Below are positions 54,813-64,000 of a stretch of 64,000 nt of DNA, piece by piece. The translations under genes were made by a program, and so were the position numbers. Under the pieces are notes generated by a model. It saw only the letters and a program-made list of their open reading frames with translations, did no database searches and was not told the DNA's origin. Every line of letters begins with the position of its first letter. The stretch's first letter is position 1. This stretch comes from Adiantum capillus-veneris (lineage: Eukaryota; Streptophyta; Polypodiopsida; Polypodiales; Pteridaceae): NCBI GenBank assembly GCA_014529385.2, contig CM043942.1:112932141-112996140 (forward strand). The letters run 5' to 3'.

Positions 54813-54950
54813 CCTGTTTTCGAAGGGAAAGAGCGCCCACAATCATTGTCGAACCCACATTCAATTGGTCTCAATGCCTATGTTTTAGAAGAGAAAGAGT
54901 GCCCACAATCATAGTCGAACCCACACTCAGTTGGTCTCAATGGCTATGGT
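54813..54950. repeat. tandem duplication of about 65 bp at an LTR-like end
   Basis: Two units, each with GAGTGCCCACAATCAT or GAGCGCCCACAATCAT, GTCGAACCCACA and TTGGTCTCAATG. The second unit runs into the repeat shared with 58,298-58,535. Confidence 0.8.
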
Positions 54951-55160
54951 GCCATTGTATCATTCATGATATAAATATAATCAAAGTAATTATAGAGACT
55001 CATTACACACTAATGACTTAATGCAAGACATGCAAAAATTGACACAGACACTTGATTATGAGTGTATACAAAAGTTCAATTTATAGCCTTGAGCTAAGCA
55101 TCTTTACACATAGAATGGGTGACATTGCAGATAAGCCAACTATTTGGAGATGTTGATTAT
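54927..55160 (-). repeat. LTR-like direct repeat, left member
   Basis: Matches 58,291-58,535 in the same orientation: TTGGTATCAATGGCTATGG versus TTGGTCTCAATGGCTATGG, CATGATATAAATATAATCAA, TTTATAGCCTTGA, ATAAGCCAAC. The right member is followed on the minus strand by AAGTGGTATAAAAGCC, close to a copia-type primer site. Probably two LTRs of one decayed element (54,927-58,535). Confidence 0.6.
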
Positions 55161-56657
55161 GTTTGCCCCTTCTAGCCAGTTTCCTGTTGGATTCCTCACT
55201 TGTAATCCTATTATGATTCTATAGATTGTAAATATAGATAAAGCTCACAAATTATGATGTAATTGGATTTGTCCCACTTACTTTTGATGTAAATGTATAC
55301 TGTCCATGGGAGCTAAGCTTAGGTATCATTTTTAGAAGCCCTAGGTATAATAGTCACTTTTTAAGAAGAAAAAGGAAAACCTTATGTACATGTGAAGTAG
55401 AAAAGTGACTAGATCTACTTTGCAATTAGTATATCTTACAATCCAATAATCCAAATCAATTTCCTATAGTGCATTGTGTTTCTCTCTTCTCGCTCTATCT
55501 TTTGAGTGTATTCATTGTCAATTCGTGAAGGTTTGCATATAAGCTTTAATTTGTTGTTTTAGTGTTATATTCACGTTTAAGTGCTAATCTTTTGATAAAA
55601 GATTGTTCTTAGGCCTTCATGATACTCTTAGACCACTTTTGCTCTTGTTTTGCTGACTTGCAAATCAATGAATCAAGATTTATGTACCTCTCAAAAATGG
55701 GAATATAGGGTCCAAATAGGTTCTATCATCCTTTGCCTATAGTATCCTAGAGTTTTGTAGCATTCCAAGCTCGTTTAGTTGAAAAACCATCGAGTGATTA
55801 CTTGGTGTGAGGCTTGACCATGCCTAACGAGCTTGGTTGTTGATCGTTGGTTCATGGTTTCTCTTGTGCATCTTCCTACATAGGCTCACTTTGTTATGAT
55901 TGACAACCCAATGGGTCTTCGTGCCCCATCCAGGTCACTTCCTTGAGTATTGACATATTGTGCACATTAGTGCCAAATAGCTATGATGTAGACGTTCATC
56001 GTGGGGATTTTCTAACACCAACTAAGACTGCTAACTAGGCTTTCCACATAGGGCACACACATGGTCTTCACATGGCTTATTGACACATGAGATACAACAA
56101 AAGCCCGCATCCCAACAATCCTCCCCTATGTGGGTTTTGTTGCATAATATATCCCTCACACAGACTTCCTCCCCTCCAAACACACAAAGGGTGAGGTACA
56201 CAAAGTCTTTCCTAGCACAAAGGGTATAAATGCCCAATTCTCCCTTAGAACACAACTAGGTAGAGGGAACACAAAATCTCCCCTATACAAGGAGGGTGTA
56301 TGACACACAATTTTTAAGGCTACATACATACACACAGGGTTTTATTTTGTTGGTTGGTTTGGAGGATTTTCTCCCATAAAAATTATGTAACTTCATTGTT
56401 GTATGTTGCCACCATGTTGTCGTTGATTGTTGTTGTTTCACCGTTTTTTGGTTCCTTTTTGTTTGGAGTTAGTGGTGTTTTTCTTGACTATCCATATGTG
56501 ATGCATCACAGGTGATTGATGTCTGTGTAGGCATAGTATACAAAGCATAGGTGCATTTTTTTGCAGCCCATTAGGAAACGTCTTACTGTCATAAAGGCAA
56601 CAATGCCTGGCCTTGTGACAAGAATGGGGATAAGTGCATAGGCATGGATATATATAT

Positions 56658-56711
<54 letters not shown>

Positions 56712-58290
56712 ATTTCATTTGCAAGATCAAAATGATTCATTAACATGGCATGCATTGTGTACAAGGTGTTTTGACAAACAAATAGCAACCAAAGACAAGT
56801 TTTTTTCTTTTTTAGTTTTTTTTCCCCCTTTTTTTGATCCTCATTATTGTACTCATGCAAAGAATGAGAGCACTTCACAAAATTGGAGCAAAATAGCATG
56901 CAATGCTCGAAAGCACCTGCTCAAAATTCTAAAAAAGTGCCCTAGAAATGATAACTCAAGTTTGGTGTCACGGATGTGGGAAGGCCGCTATGACACATTC
57001 AAAAATATATGCTCACTTTTTTAAAAAGGTGAGCTTAAAAAAGTGTCTCAAGTTTGTTGTTGAAGATGTGGAACGACCCCCTTGACACCTTATAAAATTA
57101 TAAGCTCACTATTCAAAAAAAGTAAAAAAAAAATAAAAAAAGGTTGACATGAGCTACTCTAAAAAATAGCGGGTGTTATCAACTACCAAGAAAGCAGGAA
57201 TACCGATTGTAATAAACCCCACAAGTCGGAGTCAGGAGCACACATGCTGGTGATTGTGGAAGGCTACGCGTGTTTGCTATTTCCCATTGTGAGAAAGGTT
57301 GATATAATCTCAGAAAAAGCCATCAGCGAGATCACAACGTGTTAGAGAATGAGCACATACAGTTGCGCATCTGAACAACACGATTGAGAATGTAGGTTCA
57401 GTGGGTCTTGATGGCAAGGCAATATGGCATGGATAACAAATATGATTGGGGTTTGCAACAAATGTGACGATAGCATACATGGGCATGTGCAAGAAATTTG
57501 AATGAAGTAGACAAGTGAGTTTAAGCAATAGAAAATCAGCGAGTGCAGATAATGAAGGCACAATCGATGTCAAGGTTGACAACGGGAGGAGTTGTTGCTA
57601 AGAATGACCAACTAGCATGTCAAAAGTTGTGTGTAGATATCTATGTGTGATGCAAAACCCCCACAACATGACGAGGTCGCTATCCATTGCCTAAGCAATG
57701 AGCAAAGTGTTTAGCCCATGTTAAGGCCATGCACAGGCTTCCATGTCACTATTGATGCTCCAAAAAGTCTTTTGACTTTATTGGTACTACTTTTCACACA
57801 CATACCTATTTCTAAAAAGAAGAGATTAACTTTTCTAGCCAGTGTTAGTAACACTATTAAGAATTGTGAAGATTAATCATCTCACATTTGATCAATTAAT
57901 TGCATGAGCAAATAATGACCATAACATACATTGTTAGGCTCAATAAAATCCTCTCAAAGGATACTCTCCATAGACACTCTCAATGCAAGTAGGTAACCAT
58001 CGAGCATTCAAAATGCTCAATCAAAGACATTTACAGATCAATAATGCAAATAGGAAATGCTCAATCAGTGAGCTTATTAGAGAGTGCTAAATACAAAAAC
58101 CAACATTGATTTAGCTCCAACCAATTAGAAGGGTAGTGGCTCACGACATAGACTCAAGAACATGCGCACACCAACTAATTAGAAACTAATTATTCTCATT
58201 TGTAAATGCTAATGGAGAGAGTTAATGAGAACTAAATAGAATCTTATTGTCAATAAAATGCTAATAACTCTTTGGCTTTTATACCACTTG
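55161..58290. other. interior between LTR-like repeats; decayed, with a copia LTR-like junction
   Basis: No intact pol domain. Near 56,140-56,110, minus-strand GGGGAGGATTGTTGGGATGC resembles the polypurine tract and LTR start common in plant copia elements. A TA/TACA/CA microsatellite lies at 56,648-56,712. The remainder carries no recognisable coding sequence. Confidence 0.4.
56648..56712 (+). repeat. compound (TA)(TACA)(CA) microsatellite
   Basis: TATATATA, five or so CATA units, then about 17 CA units. Confidence 0.95.
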
Positions 58291-58535
58291 TTGGTATCAA
58301 TGGCTATGGTGGAAAAGCCATTGTACCATTTATGATATAAATATAATCAAAGTAATTAGAGAAACTAATAATACACAAATGACTCAATGCAAGAGAGCTA
58401 AACTTGACACAAACACTTGATTATTGGATATGGATACTTATTGAGAGTCTATGCAAGCTCAATTTATAGCCTTGACCTAAGCATTTTTGCACAAACAGAG
58501 GGTGACATTACACATAAGCCAACTAAGATTGGTTG
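58291..58535 (-). repeat. LTR-like direct repeat, right member
   Basis: Pairs with 54,927-55,160. On the minus strand it ends ATTGATACCAACA, followed by AGTGGTATAAAAGCC, which is one short step from the standard TGGTATCAGAGCC primer site. Confidence 0.6.
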
Positions 58536-58556
58536 CTATGTTGTCGACATGGTATT

Positions 58557-58774
58557 TGTTGGGGTGTAGGCCAGGTGGCCGTGGGAAGCCACCCTTACCT
58601 TTCCTTTTCTTAATCAATATAGGGAGAGAAAGTGAGAGAGTTGACTTACTCTCTCACTTTCCTCTCCACTAACACAACTCTGTGTGCAGCTTCTTCTTCC
58701 CCAATTCTCTTCTCCCTTCTCTTGCATCCTTCCCTCTCTAGCACACTGCACACACGCGCACTCCGACCACATCA
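58557..58774 (+). repeat. 5' LTR of a plus-strand element, with adjacent primer site
   Basis: TGTTGGGGTGTAGGCC to CCACATCA, followed at 58,777-58,788 by TTGTATCAGAGC, one base short of the usual TTGGTATCAGAGC. Inside are the inverted repeat AAAGTGAGAGAGTTGACTTACTCTCTCACTTT (58,630-58,661, given as description of a hairpin with 12-bp arms) and CT-rich parts. No second LTR is visible in the window. Confidence 0.6.
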
Positions 58775-58788
58775 TGTTGTATCAGAGC

Positions 58789-60064
58789 TACGACGATGAG
58801 CAGCACACGCGTCTACTTCCCCACGAGACAAAAGCGACGGAGCTCGGCTATGGCGGCTTGAGTTTGACGACGGTGAATACGGCTCTACGGCATCAGATCT
58901 CTGCTTAGGCATGTATATTTAGCTTGTATAGACCTTGTGTAGCAAGCCATTGCTGAACTTTGCAGAGAAAGAGCAGAAACAAGAAGTGGTGCATCTCGTT
59001 TTTGCTCCCAAAACAGTGTTTTTTGCATATCTCCGTCACACGGAGTCGGATGAATACGATCCAAGAGTCTAGGTTGGGGTTTTGGCACATTCTGTACACG
59101 ATGGTCATGTCTTTTTTTTTTTGTTGAAATTCTGATCATAATTATAGTAGGAACAACAACAACAAGTTTATGCTGCATTTTTGGGTCGAAAACAGATATT
59201 TTTGGCATATTTCACACACCTGGACTCAAATATATGTGATCCAAGATTCTACCCCGGGGTTTTGGCATGTTTCGAATGCGTTGATTATATGAAAATTTTG
59301 AAATTCTGAGTGCTAAATTTTTTGCAGCAGCTTGTCAATAATCTCGACATTTTGCAATTTGATTCCTATATTGTAAAGAGTGATGTGGTTTGCATCTTTG
59401 GCTATGTATGGAACATTGTGTTGATATTTGAGAGAGAATTCACCTTGTTTTTGCGTATGCAAGTGATGATTTGGGATGTGACTTTCGGATCTTTACACAT
59501 CTGGATGCGATTTTATGCTCATTGTATGATAGTGTGGAGCATTCAAAGGGCAGTTTTTTTCACGGCTTATGCAGTTTCATGCTATATACGCATTTGTGGA
59601 TACATCTTGAGCTCGGCATAGCTCGCAGGTAGCAGATTCACAGGTTTACAGGTGTTTTTGAACAGATATACATACATAGAGCCACTTGTTCAGGAGTGAG
59701 CTAGTTTGCTAGACTTTTGACAACGTATGTAGACCATTTTGTAGATCTGTTTACTGAGACACTGAGTGTCTATCTTTATGCCATTTGCTAAGATTTTTTG
59801 AGTTTTTGCTCAGCTTTCAAGGGTAACTTTATCGGATTTTTACCAGATTCTCGCCATGGTTTATGCGTATCTGCAGTTTGCTCTCTGATGGTTTAGTGGT
59901 CGAGATAGACTCCCACTTTGACAGTGATCGAGTGTTTACTCTCACTTGATAGCTTTTGATAGGTTTTGTCAGTTTAGACACGGTTTGGTGTTCTTGTACC
60001 CCCTCTCGCATGAGTGAAGATTAGAATATGCTTGTGTGGCTACAGTCAGGCAATCACAGGTTTC
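58789..60064 (+). other. leader/internal region after the 58.56 kb LTR
   Basis: No gag recognised. It has two similar segments (58,985-59,110 and 59,185-59,300; GATCCAAGAKTCTA, GGGGTTTTGGCA). A copia element on the minus strand begins at 60,065, so the rest of this element would lie beyond the window. Confidence 0.45.
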
Positions 60065-60291
60065 TGTTGGAATTAGGGTTGCAGAGAAACGCACACAGCT
60101 TGGAGAAGATGAAGGAATCTCGAGGCACACAATAAAGGGTGCATTACTTAGTGTGCAATGGAAAGATAGACAGCCCTAGAGTGATGGGCGTATATACAAT
60201 GCTCGGGGGGAAAAACCTCCTAAAGAGGGAAAAAATACCTCGGCGGTCCTAGTGTGTTCACACACATCACTACCACATGTATATGGTAACA
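60065..60291 (-). repeat. 3' LTR of the copia element
   Basis: 227 bp with TG...CA ends. Contains GCATTGTATATACGCC (TATA-like) near 60,190-60,205. The flank on the outer side is GTTTC; its partner is not in the window. Confidence 0.8.
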
Positions 60292-60366
60292 AATCCCCCC
60301 TGGAGTGATGCGGTGAACAAGAGCTCGCACATGAGTAAAGGGAAGTGCCATGCCCTGAGGACATGA

Positions 60367-63300
60367 TCAATCCACAAAGGGGAGTAAGCCCAAAGCTTTG
60401 CGGAAAGCTTCAAGCTTCTCACGAGACAATGCCTTTGTGAAAAGATCTACAAGGTTGTCCTGTGTTGGCACATAAGCCAAGCTGATCTCTCCTACTGAGA
60501 GCCTCTCCCTGACATGGTGGTAATGCACCTCAATGTGATTTACGTGAGCATGAAAAACTAGGTTCCTCGCAACTGCCAATGCGCTCTGACTGTCAGTGTA
60601 GATAGTGTTGGCAGTGTCTTGTCCAACACCCAAATCAGCCATAAGGCATGTGAGCCATACACACTCAACCGTAGCTGTGAAGACTACCCTGTACTCAGCC
60701 TCACAACTCGAAGTGGCCACAGTAGGTTGCTTCTTGCTCAACCATGATATACATGAACTGCCAAGCATGAAACAAAAACCACTTGTGGACACTCGCGTGT
60801 CAAAACAACCAGCCCAAGCTTAGTCCGAAAAAGCATGTAAGTCTGGCGGCAATGATCCCCACTTGGGATAAAACAAGCCAAGATGTAAAGTGCCACTAAG
60901 GTAGCGGAAAAGCCTCTTGACAGCCTGCCAATGTTTAGACCTTGGGCTATGCATAAATTTGTTGACTTGTGAGACTGCAAACTGAATATATGGCCTCGTG
61001 TTGCATACATAAATGAGGCAGCCAATAGCAGTTTGATAAAGAGTGACATCAGTAGGATTGCCAGCATCATGTAGACTCAACTTCAAACCTGTTTCCATGG
61101 GAGTGGCAATAGGTTTGCAATACTCAAGTCCAAACTTACATAGCAATGTCTCTATGTAACTTTTCTGACAAGGCAATACCACCATCAGACTGCTTAAACT
61201 CTATACCCAAGTAATTGTGCAACAACCCCAAATCTTTCATCTTGAAAATAGCATTCAAATCAGCCTTAAATTCAGCAATATGTCTCTAATTTGGTCCAGT
61301 GATCAGGAAATCATCTACATAACGAACCACAATGAGAAGTACATCACCCTCACGCTTTACATACAATGTGCTTTCTGTTGGACTGTTACGAAAGCCTCGT
61401 TTGACCAAATGAGCGCCAACTTTCTCATACCAAGCACGAGGAGATTTCTCCACCCGTACAAAGCCTTCTTACATCTGCACACTTTGTCCTCTTGTCCTTT
61501 TATGACCAAACTGCGAGGCTGCGTTACATAAACTTCCTCAAATATGTCACCATTCAAGAAAGCAGTAACAATGTCTGATTGATGTACATCCCAACCAAAA
61601 TGAGCTGCCAATGCACATAGAAAACGCATAGTAGTCATACAACAAGTGGGAGTAAAAGTCTCTTCATAATCTATGCCTTTTTGTTGTGCATAACCCTTTG
61701 CAACAAGTCGAGCCTTATGGCGATCAATCTCACCATCCAGCTTGCTTTTCAACTTGTAAACCCACTTCGTACCAATGGCCTTTTTGCCAGGAGGCAAATG
61801 GCATAAAGTCCATGTGTCATTTTCTATAAGTGCATCATATTCTGATTGCATGGCAGCCATCCAATTTTTTGAATTTTGTGCTTCATCAAAAGACAGAGGC
61901 TCCTCAACATCATGTAAGCTAGACACAGCCAAAGCATAACAATCTGATGCATAAGATGCATGGCGAGAGCCTGAACGAGTACAACTAGACAAAGGTGCAT
62001 CCAATTTATTGTCACGCAAAGTGTGCACCAGCCATTTTGGCATACCTCTAGCCTCCTCATTTTCAGCCCTTTCCTCATCAAGTACATCATGTACATCTGC
62101 ATAAGTAATAGGCTGATCTGTAACATTTTCAGAAATCCCCATAGGCTGTACATTTTCCTCATTGGAACTTACATTCGTATTTCCACCACCGAAGAGAGGC
62201 AACAAAGTGTCATAAATGTCCTGTGAGCTTACATTACTGTCTCTAGTACATGACAGCAAGGGCTGAACAAAATCTTCCACAAACACTACATCCCGTGAAA
62301 CCAGAATACGTTTTTTTTGCGGATGATACAACCTGTAACCTTTTCTTTCAGCACTATAACCAACAAAAATACATTTGACAGCCTTACATCCAATTTTTTG
62401 CGTTGTGTTTGTGGCACCAAAGCATATGCCAAACAGCCAAAAACACGCATGTGCTCAATAGAAGGCTTTCTATCATGCCATGCTTCATATGAAGTAATAG
62501 ACTGCAAAGCTTTTGTAGGACACCTGTTTAGTACATAAGTGGCACACATGATGGCCTCAAGCCAAAAAGAATGCAGCAAAGCTTGACTTTTGACCATACA
62601 TCGTGCCATGTCCATAAGTGACCTGGTTTTCCTCTCAGTAACACCATTTTGCTGAGGTGTATAAGGCACTGTACATTGGTGTTTTATCCAACGACTAGTC
62701 AGAAATGCATTGAATTCATGAGACATATACTCCCCCCCTCGATCGGAACGGAGGGTGCCCATAGTACATTTGAGACATTCTCAGCCATAGCCAGAAATTG
62801 TTTGAAGCACATAAAACCTTCGGACTTCGCTTTAAGCGGAAATACCCATGCATGCCTAGAGTAATCATCAACGAAAGTCACAAAGTATAGGTAATTGCCC
62901 AAGGACGGAGTTTGCATGGGCCCACAAACATCACTATGCACAAGCTGCAACCTGCATGTAGCCCTAACTGAATCATCCTTTGGAAACTTAGAATGCTGCA
63001 TTTTACCCAGAATACAGCCTTCACAAACATGTTTGACAGGTGCTTCAAGAGGCGGCAAAGAAGCAACCATATCAGATTTCTGCAAACGCAGTAAACTGGC
63101 AAAATTCAGATGACCAAAACGTGAATGCCAAAGTTTTGCATCTGAAATAGCTCTTGAATCTGCAATTGCATTTGCAAAATTTTGTCCACACTTGTCATAC
63201 AAAGTGAGATAATACAGCCCACGGCACAAAAGGACAGATGCAACAATTTCATCACCAAAACTGAGATCATGAATTGTACATCTGTCATCCACAAATTTGA

Positions 63301-63941
63301 CTAGTGGTCCATGTCTAGCAAGTGCGGATATAGACAAAAGATTCTTCTTGATCATTGGTACATAAAGTGCATCAACAAGTGTAATAGAACTGCCATTAGC
63401 AGCAATAAGCAAAATCTTTCCAACTTCGTGAACCGGATAAGAGGCATTGTTGGCACAAGTGACGGAATTCCCATGAGGGACAGACTCGAGAGAGGTGAAC
63501 AATTCACGATGTGAGGTAATGTGCTTTGTAGCACCACTGTCGAAATACCACACATGTGAATCTGCGGCAACTAACAAGCATGCATCATGGTGCACTCTGC
63601 GCTAAAAGCCCATTCTGCATCAACATCAACATTACAGTCTCCTTTTACAAAAGACTCAACAATGGCTGCATTTGTAGTGGAACCAGCATTTGCAGTGGAA
63701 CCACCCTCTTTGTTCTTAGCCTCTTTGGCCTTCAACTTAGGACACGACTTGATCAAGTGATCATTAGCTTTACAATAATGGCAACGCATCTTCGTTTTTC
63801 CCTTATCACCAGAATTGCCAGATGAAGTGCTGCCAGCAGAAGCATTGTGAATATAAGTTTTGCCACTCGCAGCAGAACCATAAGAAGTGGATGCATTACT
63901 GTTACCACCCTTTCTTTGAGAAGCAATAAAAGCCTATTCAA
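60367..63941 (-). pseudogene. Ty1/copia gag-pol (PR-INT-RT-RNaseH), frameshifted
   Basis: From 63,789: CCHC knuckle CHYCKANDHLIKSC. Protease: WYFDSGATKHIT near 63,540. GAG-pre-integrase: LWHSRFGHLNF near 63,130 with CEGCILGK. Integrase core: VHSDVCGP, then DDYSRHAW, and TPQQNGVTERKTRSLM. RT: NDTWTLCHLPPGKKAIGTKW, HKARLVAKGYAQQKGIDYEE, DVHQSDIVTAFLNG and a YVDDFLI motif near 61,318-61,300. RNaseH: SCEAEYRVVFTATVE near 60,700, then LVDLFTKALSREK. Frame changes near 62,730, 62,330, 61,460, 61,300 and 61,190-60,790. It carries the usual copia activities for cDNA synthesis and integration, but as read it cannot make one polyprotein. Confidence 0.9.
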
Positions 63942-64000
63942 CTACACACTATCTAGTCCTATTTTTTTTGGAAAGTGACTCTTGCAACATCAATGTGCAT

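Larger units (their letters stand above)
60065..64000 (-). mobile_element. Ty1/copia retrotransposon, minus strand, continues past the window
   Basis: 3' LTR 60,065-60,291 (TGTTACCATATACATGTGG to TAATTCCAACA on the minus strand), preceded by the polypurine tract CAGGGGGGATT. Upstream, gag C-terminus, protease, integrase, RT and RNaseH follow in copia order. The 5' LTR is outside. Several frameshifts are seen, but domain motifs are well kept, so decay is moderate. Confidence 0.92.

Overview
This is a eukaryotic, almost certainly land-plant, nuclear window made nearly entirely of nested retrotransposons. The signs are Ty3/gypsy and Ty1/copia pol remnants, initiator-tRNA-Met primer-binding sites (TGGTATCAGAGC), plant-type LINEs with a gag-like CCHC ORF1, long (CT)n/(GA)n tracts, CCCTAA-type telomere-like motifs, and four small GT-AG exons of a plant phospholipid-sterol acyltransferase. 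The density and depth of nesting suggest a large, repeat-rich genome; a fern or other non-seed plant is a guess. There is no intact host gene, no RNA gene and no CRISPR array that I can support.

Layout. 1.5-15.07 kb: LTR retrotransposon family A, copy I (+). It is interrupted by a 3'-end fragment of a LINE in its 5' LTR, by a solo LTR in its leader, and by a nearly complete 6.8 kb LINE (LINE-I, minus strand, 18-bp target duplication) in its body. 15.07-27.8 kb: three decayed Ty3/gypsy pol copies, two of them in inverted orientation. Family A copy II (19,338-23,799, minus) is inserted in this block with a recognisable target duplication and a paralogous empty site. 27.8-40.03 kb: a four-level nest. 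LTR element B (target duplication ATTCT) holds LINE-II inside the GA tract of its 3' LTR; LINE-II holds family A copy III; copy III holds a truncated LINE-III (duplication GATGATT) and a solo LTR (duplication AATGC). 40.0-42.9 kb: a plus-strand gypsy integrase/chromodomain remnant with another solo LTR (duplication GAAAT). 42.9-49.4 kb: the least repetitive part, with the acyltransferase exons at 45.4-46.0 kb. 49.46-54.78 kb: a minus-strand element with very short (about 141 bp) LTRs. 54.9-60.06 kb: overlapping LTR-like repeats and one plus-strand LTR with a primer site. 60.065 kb to the window end: a minus-strand Ty1/copia element with gag-PR-INT-RT-RNaseH, broken by frameshifts.

How it fits together. 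No autonomous, undamaged element is visible. Family A is the most informative: copy I keeps gag and protease but has no RT/RNaseH/integrase. Copies II and III keep only an N-terminal gag coiled coil joined to a His/Asp-rich tail, with primer site, polypurine tract and LTRs intact, so they look like parasites of another element's machinery. Two LINE insertions of one apparent clade (LINE-II and LINE-IV) both sit exactly in (CT)n tracts near LTR ends. Several nestings are checkable because uninterrupted paralogues of the target sites occur elsewhere in the same window.
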